DNA of 64,000 nucleotides from Zea mays (Eukaryota; Streptophyta; Magnoliopsida; Poales; Poaceae). How positions within the stretch are numbered: the stretch's first letter is position 1; the number at the start of each line of letters is the position of its first letter. Position numbers and translations under genes: made by a program. This document shows, one piece after another, positions 56,854 to 64,000 of the stretch. The stretch spans positions 12,484,001 to 12,548,000 of the forward strand of contig NC_050104.1 of assembly GCF_902167145.1 (NCBI RefSeq), written 5' to 3'. The notes under the pieces are model-generated. The model was given only the letters and a program-made list of their open reading frames with translations. It did no database searches and was not told the origin of the DNA.

Positions 56854-57770
56854 GTACCCTAGGACATTTCCGAGACCAGCGGGAACGATTTGTAATGGAA
56901 TCCCACCGGAGGGAGGCACCGAGCCCTCGGACCCTACCGAATGGGTCTGGGTCCAGCAAATCCCCTGCAGGTACTTTTGGAGCGTGCCTCTAGGCCACTA
57001 GCCGACCCTTATCGAACGGGGCTCGGGCGTCCACTCGGATCACCCGTTAGCAACTCACTGGAAACACCATGTTCGGTGCCCTCCGAGGGTAACATGGTGC
57101 TTTCCCCCCTTCCTCCTCGCGGAAAGGTGATAAAGAGGCGTACAATAAAAGTCGAGACGGTCCTCGATCGTCCTCTCGCTCCATGCAGAGGCTCGAGGGC
57201 TGCTCTCGCATCAGGCTACGACCAAACTGTTGAGCACTCAGGCTCCGAGCCCTTAACTGATCAGAGGTTCGAAGGATGGCCCCTCGGAAGGGTTCGACAG
57301 CCGCCCTAGAGCACGCAGAGTCAGGGATGACCCTGGGTACGTCCGTTACATGGCCAAGGCTCAGGCTACGCTCCCGAGGTACCCTAGGACATTTTCGAGA
57401 CCAGCGGGAACGATTTGTAATGGAATCCCACCGGAGGGAGGCACCGAGCCCTCGGACCCTATCAAATGGGTCAGGGTCCAGCAAATCACCTGCAGGTACT
57501 TTTGGAGCGCGCCTCTGGGCCACTAGCCGACCCTTATCGAACGGGGCTTGGGCGTCCACTCGGATCACTCGCTAGCAACTCACTGGAAACACCGTGTTCG
57601 GTGCCCTTCGAGGGTAACATGGTGCTTCCCCCCCCCCTTCCTCCTTGCGGAGAGGCAATGAAGGGGCGTACAATAAAAGTCGAGATGGTCCTTGATCGTC
57701 CTCTCGCTCCGTGCAGAGGCTCGGGGGCTGCTCTCGCACCAGGCTACAGCCAAACTGTTGACCACGTCAA
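56854..57770 (+). repeat. 525-bp tandem repeat of element C (continues from before D)
   Basis: GTACCCTAGGACATTTCCGAG at 56854 recurs as GTACCCTAGGACATTTTCGAG at 57379, a 525-bp period. The second unit ends incompletely near 57770. The sequence left of D (about 48540-48774) is the end of a further unit, so the array held close to three units before D inserted. Non-coding. Confidence 0.9.
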
Positions 57771-58043
57771 CAAACCAGCTTAAAAACTTGGAGCCTGACC
57801 GAGCACCCGGGCTACGGACAGGCTACATGAAGGAACAACAAGGCCGACCAAGGCATCACAAAAAGAATTAAGACCTCAGGGGAGTCAAACTACTCCTCCG
57901 AGGCCTCGGGGGCTACACCCGACGGGTGCGCTCGCGCGCACCCATCGGAACGGAACATTACCGAGAAGGGCTGGTCCCCTTGCAAAAACTCCGGCAGAAC
58001 CTCCAAGCGAATACCTACACTCCCTTCGAGGCTCGGGGGCTAC
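57771..58043 (+). other. Element C sequence before the 3' LTR, with polypurine tract
   Basis: Non-coding, ending in GAGGCTCGGGGGCTAC directly before the LTR. This purine-rich run is the probable plus-strand primer site. Confidence 0.7.
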
Positions 58044-59262
58044 TGTCGGGGACCGTAATTAGGGGTACCCCCAATGCTCCTTAACCTGGCTGGAAAACAT
58101 CTTCAGAACAAACCACAAAGACTGATAAGCACGGTTCAAGTCAAGGCCTCGTCTACCAAGGGACGCGACCTCACCTCGCCCGAGCCCGGCCTCGGGCGAG
58201 AACAGTAGTCCCAGATGGATTCATGCCTCGCCCGAGGGCCTCCTCAGGAAGTGAGCGCACCCTCGGCTCGCCCGAAGCCAAGCTCCGGCAAACTTTGTCA
58301 TGCAACGACCTCACCCAAATCGCCTTACCAACCGACCGTATCGCATGCGCATTTAATGCAGGGATCGCCTGACACCTTATCCTGACACGCGCGCCTCAGT
58401 CAGCAAGGTCAAAGTGACCGCAATCACTTCGCCCCTTTACTGATCTTTCTGACAGGAAAACAGCACTATTCACCCTGTTCCGACTACTGTGCCAACCACC
58501 CGGGCAAAACTGAGTCACGACCTCCTCCGAGTTCAGCCTCAGGCGCAACAGGGAGCTCCGCCTCGCCCGACCTCAGGCCTCGGCCTCAGCCTCAGCCTCG
58601 GGAGAAGTCTCCGCCTCGCCCGACCTCGGGCTCGGACCGACCGCGCCCCTGATACATCATTACCCTACCCCTAGCTAGCTGCCTCAGGCTATGAAGGAAC
58701 AAGACCGGTGTCCCATCTAGATTACTCCGGTAACAGGTAATGATGCTTCCCCGTGTGCGCCCATGACGTCAGTTGCTCTCAACCCCCTACAGAAGCAAGG
58801 AAACATCAGCAGGATCCATGCCCCACCGCCAGCAATGCTTCTATAGGGCTCAAGCACTTCTTCGACGGCCACGTTAGCACGTGTACAGGGCTCAAGGCAC
58901 TTCTCCGACAGCCACGTTAGCACGTAGCTACACCCCCATTGTACAGCTCGACCATCTCCTTGTATCTATAAAAGGGGATGTCCAGGGCCTTCCTAAAAGA
59001 CGGACGGGGCAAGCGAAGAGAGGCAGGCAGAGTAGGAGAGACGCGGTGGAGGCTAACTCAGACACCTCACCTCAAGACCGAACCCTCTCCCTCTCTCTCT
59101 CTCATGACGCTTGTAACCCCTACTACGAGCACCCCGGTGCAAGATAATATAAGCCTCATCCTCTCGCTTGTGTTCCATCTTGCATCAACCCATCTGGGCA
59201 GGGACACGCAACGACAAATTCACTGGTCGGTTGAGGGTCCTCGCGGGTCCGAAACGCCGACA
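58044..59262 (+). mobile_element. 3' LTR of element C
   Basis: 1219 bp from TGTCGGGGACCGTAATTAGG to CGAAACGCCGACA. TATA box CTATAAAAGG at 58966-58975. The last 540 bases match the 5' LTR remnant at 27846-28381. It abuts pol of Sirevirus F at AGCCT (59263). Confidence 0.95.
58966..58975 (+). promoter_or_regulatory. TATA box in the 3' LTR of element C
   Basis: CTATAAAAGG, followed about 240 bases later by the LTR end; TATATATAAAAG is at the same place in the 5' LTR remnant (28085-28096). Confidence 0.7.
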
Positions 59263-60027
59263 AGCCTGTCTCAAGAATCCCTTTAAGGTCTTTTGGGTTT
59301 GTGATTTTTCCTGCAAAAAGAACACCCAAGTGAAGCGAGAATAATCATCCACAATAACTAGACAGTACTTACTCCCGTCGATGCTTATGTAAGCTATCGG
59401 GCCGAATAGGTCCATGTGGAGTAGCTCAAGCGGCCTGTCAGTCGTCATGATGTTCTTATGTGGATGATGAACACCAACTTGCTTCCCTGCTTGACATGCT
59501 CTACAAACCCTGTCTTTCTCAAAATGAACATTTGTTAGTCCCAAAATGTGCTCTCCCTTTAGAAGCTTATGAAGATTCTTCATCCCAACGTGGGCTAGTT
59601 GGCGATGCCAGAGTCAACCCATGTTAGTCTTAGCAATTAAGCAATTGTCGAGTCCAGCTCTATTAAAATCAACTTAGTACAGCTGACCCTCTAACACTCC
59701 CTTAAATGCTACTGAATCATCACTTCTTCTAAAGACAGTAACACCTATATCCGTAAAAAGACAGTTGTAACCCATTTTGCATAATTGAGAAACAGAAAGC
59801 AAGTTATAATCTAAAGAATCTACAAGAAAAACATTGGAAATAGAATGGTCAGGTGATATAGCAATTTTACCAAGTCCTTTGACCAAACCTTGATTTCCAT
59901 CCCCGAATGTGATAGCTCTTTGGGGATCATGGTTTTTCTCATAGGAGGAGAACATCCTTTTCTCCCCAGTCATGTGGTTTGTGCACCCGCTATCAATGAT
60001 CCAACTTGAGCCCCCGGATGCATAAAC
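59263..60027 (-). pseudogene. pol of Sirevirus F, N-terminal part only
   Basis: Contains the protease start, the [21 protein letters not shown] region (59973 leftward) and the integrase finger with [25 protein letters not shown] and [12 protein letters not shown], up to TLKGFLRQA at 59263. Stops include a TAA in GQLY*VDF near 59674 and a TGA replacing tryptophan just upstream of LWHRQLAHVG near 59615. The remainder (integrase catalytic end, RT, RNase H) is absent from this side because the Huck-like element is inserted here. It is also not found near the left LTR remnant. Confidence 0.92.
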
Positions 60028-60040
60028 CTACAAAACAAAT

Positions 60041-62674
60041 TTAGGCCTTGTTCTTAGGTACCCAAACGGTCTTGGGTCCTTTTACATTAGAAACAAGCAC
60101 CTTGTGTACCCAAACACAAGTCTTTGAGCCCTTGTGTTTGGCCCCAACATATTTGGCAACTACTTTGCCTGATTTGTTAGTTAAAACATATGAAGCATCA
60201 AAAGTCTTAAATGAAATAATAGGCTCATTTGATGCAATAGGAGTTTTCTTCTTAGGCAATTTAGCATGAGTGGATTTCCTAGAACTAGATGCCTCGCTCT
60301 TATACATAAAGCATGATGAGAGCTAGAGTGAGACTTCCTAGAATGAGTTCTCCTAATTTTGTGTTCGGGATAACCGGCAGGGTATAAAATATAACCCTCG
60401 TTATCCTAAACCACGGGAGCCTTACCCTTAACAAAATTAGACAATTTCTTAGGGGCATTAAGCTTGACATTGTCTCCGTTTTGGAAGCCAATGCCATCCT
60501 TAATGCCAGGGCGTCTCCCACTATAGAGCATGCTTCTATCAAATTTAATTTTTTTCATTTTCTAAGTCATGCTCATTTATTTTGGCACTAAGTTGAGCTA
60601 TGTGATCATTTTGTTGTTTAATTAAGGCTAGGTGATCATGGATAGCATCAACATTAATATCTCTACATCTAGTACAAATGGTAACATGCTCAATGGTAGA
60701 TGTAGAGGGTTTGCAAACATTTAGCTCATTAATCTTAGCATGTAAAATAGCATTCTCATTCTTAAGATTGGAAATAGAAATATTGCAAACATCTAAGTCT
60801 TTAGCCTTAGCAATTAGTTTTTCATTCTCAATCTTAAGGCTAGAGAGCGATGCATTCAATTTGTCAATCTTAGCAACCAAATTAGCATTATCATTTCTAA
60901 GACTAACAATGGAATCATCACAAACATCAAACTTCTCAACCTTAGCAATTAGTTTTGCATTTTCATTTCTAAGGTTTGAGATAATATCATGGCAAGTGCT
61001 TAGCTCACTAGTTAGTTTTTCACATTTTTCTACTTCCTGAGCATAAGCATTTTTAACCTTAACATGCTTCTTGTTTTCTTTAATTAGGAAGTCCTCTTGG
61101 CTATCTAAGAGTTCATCCTTCTCATGAATAGCACCTATTAACTCATTTAATTTTTCATTTTGTTGCATGTTTAGGTTGGCAAAAAGGGCAAGTAAATTAT
61201 CCTCATCATCACTAGAGTTATCCTCATCGCTAGATGTTGCATATTTAGTGGAGGCTCTAGATTTTACCTTCTTTTTGCCGTCCCTTGCCATGAGGCACTT
61301 GTGGCCGACGTTGGGGAAGAGAAGGCCCTTATTGACGGTGATGTTTGCGGTGTCCTCGTCGTCGGAGGAGGAGTCGGTGGAGCTCTCATCGGAGTCCCAC
61401 CCCCGGCAAACATGGGCATCGCCGCCCTTCTTCTTGTAGTATTTCTTCTTTTCCCTCCTCTTTCCTTTCTTGTCGCCGCCCCTATCACTATCACTAGATA
61501 TTGGACATTTTGTAATAAAATGACCGGGCTTACCACACTTGTAGCAAACTTTATTGGAGCGGGGCTTGTAGTCCTTCCCCCACCTTTGCTTAAGGATTTG
61601 TCGAAAGCTTTTGATGATTAAAGCCATCTCCTTATTGTCGAGCTTGGAGGCGTCGATGGGGAGCCTACTTGATGTAGACTCTTCTTTCTTCTCCTCCATC
61701 GCTTTGAATGCGACGGGTTGCACCTCGGGTGTGGAGGTGGCGCCTCGCTCAATGATTTGTTTGGAGCCTTTGATCATTAATTCAAAGCTCACAAACTTTC
61801 CTATTACTTCCTCGGGAGACATTAGTTTATATCTAGGATCACCATGAATTAATTGAACTTGAGTAGGGTTAAGAAAAACGAGTGATCTAATAATAACCTT
61901 GACCATTTCATGGTCATCCCACTTGGTGCTCCCGAGGTTGCGCACTTGGTTCACCAAGGTCTTGAGCCAGTTGTACATAGCTTGTGGCTCCTCCCCTTGA
62001 TGAAGCATGAAGCGACTGAGCTCCCCCTCGATCGTTTCTCGCTTGGTGATCTTGGTCACCTCATCTCCTTCGTGCGCGGTCTTGAGTATGTCCCAAATTT
62101 CTTTGGCACTCTTCAACCCTTGCACCTTATTATACTCCTTTCGACTTAGAGAGGCGAGGAGTATAGTAGTGGCTTGGGAGTTGAAGTGCTGGATTTGGGC
62201 TACCTCGTCCGAGTCATAGCCTTCATCCCCCACGGATGGTTCCTGCGCACCAAATTCAATAATGTCCCAAATGCTAGCATGGAGTGAGGTTAGATGGTGC
62301 CTCATTTTATCACTCCACATACAATAGTCTTCACCGTAAAAAACCGGTGGTTTGTCTAGTGGGACGGAAAGTAAAGGAGTGCATTTGGAAATGCGAGGAT
62401 AGCGTAAGGGGATCTTACTAAACTTCTTGCGCTCATGGCGCTTAGAAGTGACGGACGACGCGTCGGAGCCGGAGGTGGAAGGCGACGAACAGTCGGTCTC
62501 GTAGTAGACCACCTTCTTCATTTTCTTCTTCTTGTCGCCACTCCAGTGTGACTTGACGCAGGGAGGTGATTCCTCCCTCTTCTTGTTGTTGGACTCTCCT
62601 GATGGAGCTTTCCTGTGGCTTGTGGCGGGCTTCTCACCGGTCACCATCTCCTTCTTGGCGTGAGCTCCTGACAT
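60041..62674 (-). pseudogene. gag of Sirevirus F, frameshifted near the C-terminus
   Basis: A 709-residue open frame from MSGAHAKKEMVTGEKPATS (62674) includes the UBN2-type core (KPPVFYGEDYCMWSDKMRHH, LHQGEEPQAMYNWLKTLVNQ), zinc knuckle CYKCGKPGHFITKCP and coiled coil. It stops at 60545 because of an extra A in an A-run (ENEKN* where B has ENEKFKFARSM). The rest continues in other frames (60542-60300, then 60307-60041), with another frameshift at the MYK site near 60303, to the conserved KTVWVPKNKA end. Clearly related to gag of B but more diverged, in line with F being the oldest element. Confidence 0.93.
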
Positions 62675-62707
62675 AACTTCGAGCGGTTAGGCTCTAATGA
62701 AGTACCG

Positions 62708-62720
62708 GGCTCTGATACCA
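62708..62720 (-). promoter_or_regulatory. Primer binding site of Sirevirus F
   Basis: Minus strand TGGTATCAGAGCC, two bases inside the 5' LTR; complementary to the 3' end of initiator methionine tRNA. Confidence 0.9.
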
Positions 62721-62722
62721 AT

Positions 62723-63925
62723 TGAAAGTCGCCTAGAGGGGGGGGGAATAGGCAAATCTGAAATTTATAAAGTTTAAGCACAACTACAAGCCGGGGTTAG
62801 CGTTAGAAATATAATCGAGTCCGAAAGAAAGGGCAAAAAATAAATCACAAGCAAATAAGGCGGATGACACGGTGATTTGTTTTACCGAGGTTTGGTTCTT
62901 GCAAACCTACTCCCCGTTGAGGTGGTCACAAAGACTGGGTCTCTTTCAACCCTTTCCCTCTCTCAAACGGTCACCTAGACTGAGTGAGCTTCTCTTCTCT
63001 TGGGACACTAAGTCCCCATAAGGACCACCACACAATTGGTGTCTCTTGCTTTGATTACAAAGAACTTGGAAGCAAGAATAGAGGAAGAAGAAAAGCGATC
63101 CAAGCGCAAGAGCTCAAAAGAACACAACAAAATTCTCTCTTCTAGTCACTATTGCTTTGAGTGGAATTGGGACTTGGAGAGATTTTGATTAACTCTATTT
63201 GTGTCTTGTATTGAATGCACTAGCTCTTGTATTGAATACACTAGCTCTTGTATTGAATGTGTTGGCTGAAAACTTGGATGCCTTGAAGTGTTGGTGGTTG
63301 GGGGTATTTATAGCCCCAACCACCAAATTGGCCGTTAGGGAAGGCTGCTGTCGTATGGCGCACCGGACAGTCCGGTGCACCACCGAACACTGTCCGGTGC
63401 GCCAGCCACGTCACCCAACCGTTAAGGTTCGACCGTTGGAGCTTCTGACATGTGGGCCACCGGACAGTCCGGTGGTGCACCGGGCAGGTCCTGTTCACCG
63501 TCCGGTGCGCCATTTGGCGCCTGCTCTGACTCTGCGCGCGCAGTCGGCACTGTTCACTGTTTACTTTTGCAGTCGACCGTTGGCGCTGTAGCCGTTACTC
63601 CGCTTGGCACACCGGACAGTCCGGTGCTACACCGGACAGTCCGGTGAATTATAATGGAGGGCAATTCCAGAAACCCGAAGGTGACAAGTTCAGAGTGATT
63701 CTCCCTGGTGCACCGGACAGTCTGGTGCGCCAGACCAGGGCTGCCTTCGGTTGTCTTTTGCTCTTTTTATTTGAACCCTTTCTTGGACTTTTTATTGGTT
63801 TGTGTTGAACCTTTGGCACTGTAGAACTTATAATCTAGAGCAAACTAGTTAGTCCAATTATTTGTGTTGGGCAATTCAACCACCAAAATTATTTTAGGAA
63901 AAGGTGTGAGCCTATTTCCCTTTCA
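62723..63925 (-). mobile_element. 5' LTR of Sirevirus F
   Basis: 1203 bp. On the minus strand it starts TGAAAGGGAAATAGGC at 63925, with TATA box CTATAAATAC at 63313-63304 and CACCGGACAGTCCGGTG palindromes at about 63360-63400, 63460-63485, 63609-63645 and 63706-63730. The outer flank is TTGGT. Confidence 0.93.
63205..63267. repeat. Three-copy 21-bp tandem repeat in the F LTR
   Basis: CTTGTATTGAATGCACTAGCT, then CTTGTATTGAATACACTAGCT, then CTTGTATTGAATGTGTTGGCT. Other Sirevirus LTRs here have a single unit at this place, so this is a local expansion in the transcribed part of the LTR. Confidence 0.85.
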
Positions 63926-64000
63926 TTGGTGTTATGATATATTCATATACACACATGCTACTTTTTTCTTGGGTTTAGAATGTTGCATCCATGTTTGTGA
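63926..64000. other. Flanking DNA right of the nest
   Basis: Only 75 bases remain after the F LTR. They are AT-rich and show no recognisable feature. Confidence 0.5.

Larger units (their letters stand above)
27846..59262 (+). mobile_element. Huck-like Ty3-gypsy element C (Tat lineage), split by elements B and D
   Basis: Segments 27846-34991, 44415-48774 and 56854-59262 read as one element once B and D are removed. They give the 5' LTR remnant, PBS, gag-pol (plus), a 212-bp tandem repeat, an antisense extra gene (minus), a 525-bp tandem repeat, a polypurine tract and the 3' LTR. This order, including the antisense gene between pol and the 3' LTR, is known for Tat-lineage elements. LTR start TGTCGGGGACCGTAATTAGGGG is as I recall for maize Huck. 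Right flank AGCCT lies in F's pol. Confidence 0.85.
18709..63925 (-). mobile_element. Sirevirus F (Ty1-copia), outermost host of the nest
   Basis: Right part: 5' LTR (62723-63925), PBS, gag and the first part of pol, all on the minus strand, ending at 59263 where a Huck-like element is inserted in the integrase region. Left part: an LTR fragment in the same orientation (18709-19152), very similar to the 5' LTR and followed by the TCTCCCCCT complement of a polypurine tract, as expected for F's 3' LTR. The reverse transcriptase and RNase H half of pol is missing. That both ends belong to one element is inferred from orientation, order and similarity. Right flank is TTGGT; the left target duplication cannot be tested because the 3' LTR is truncated. 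Confidence 0.7.

Overview
This is intergenic DNA of a large-genome grass, almost certainly maize (Zea mays) or a very close relative. The evidence is a nest of Opie/Ji-type Sirevirus (Ty1-copia) retrotransposons whose LTRs carry the maize-typical CACCGGACAGTCCGGTG palindromes, a Huck-like (Tat-lineage) Ty3-gypsy element with an antisense extra gene, a CACTA element with TTTGCCGAGTG subterminal repeats, and several hAT, PIF/Harbinger and Stowaway-type short elements. I find no convincing host protein-coding gene, tRNA, rRNA or CRISPR array. Nearly all coding capacity belongs to mobile elements, and most of it is broken.

Layout. 1-1060: truncated Sirevirus LTR (A), minus strand, inserted in a PIF/Harbinger transposase gene that continues to 1988; that element may end near 2624. 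2.6-5.3 kb: non-coding sequence with two hAT miniature elements of one family, each with a perfect 8-bp target duplication. 5.3-10.76 kb: a CACTA element with an internally deleted TNP2 transposase and an apparently intact seven-exon second gene. 10.76-18.7 kb: non-coding sequence with Tourist, Stowaway and hAT miniature elements. 18.7-63.9 kb: one nested retrotransposon cluster. 63.93-64.0 kb: flanking DNA.

The nest, oldest to youngest. Sirevirus F (minus strand) has its 5' LTR at 62723-63925, gag and part of pol at 59263-62674, and probably its 3' LTR remnant at 18709-19152. A Huck-like element C (plus strand, 27846-59262) sits inside F's integrase-coding region. C was then hit three times. 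Sirevirus E (plus, 19203-27845, gag but no recognisable pol) lies in its 5' LTR. Sirevirus B (minus, 34992-44414, TSD GACCG) lies between pol and the antisense gene. Sirevirus D (plus, 48775-56853, TSD GTACC) lies in a 525-bp tandem repeat. The left side of the nest is rearranged: the left half of C's 5' LTR, the rest of F's pol and E's left target duplication are all missing, and E's 5' LTR is preceded by a fragment of a retroelement 3' end.

Functionally, B is closest to complete: matching 1308-bp LTRs, PBS, polypurine tracts, an open 899-codon gag, and pol broken by one stop. D has one stop in pol and a deletion that fuses its 5' LTR directly to gag. C carries at least seven stops and two frameshifts in gag-pol. 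Family names (Opie/Ji, Huck) come from remembered sequence features and were not checked against a database.
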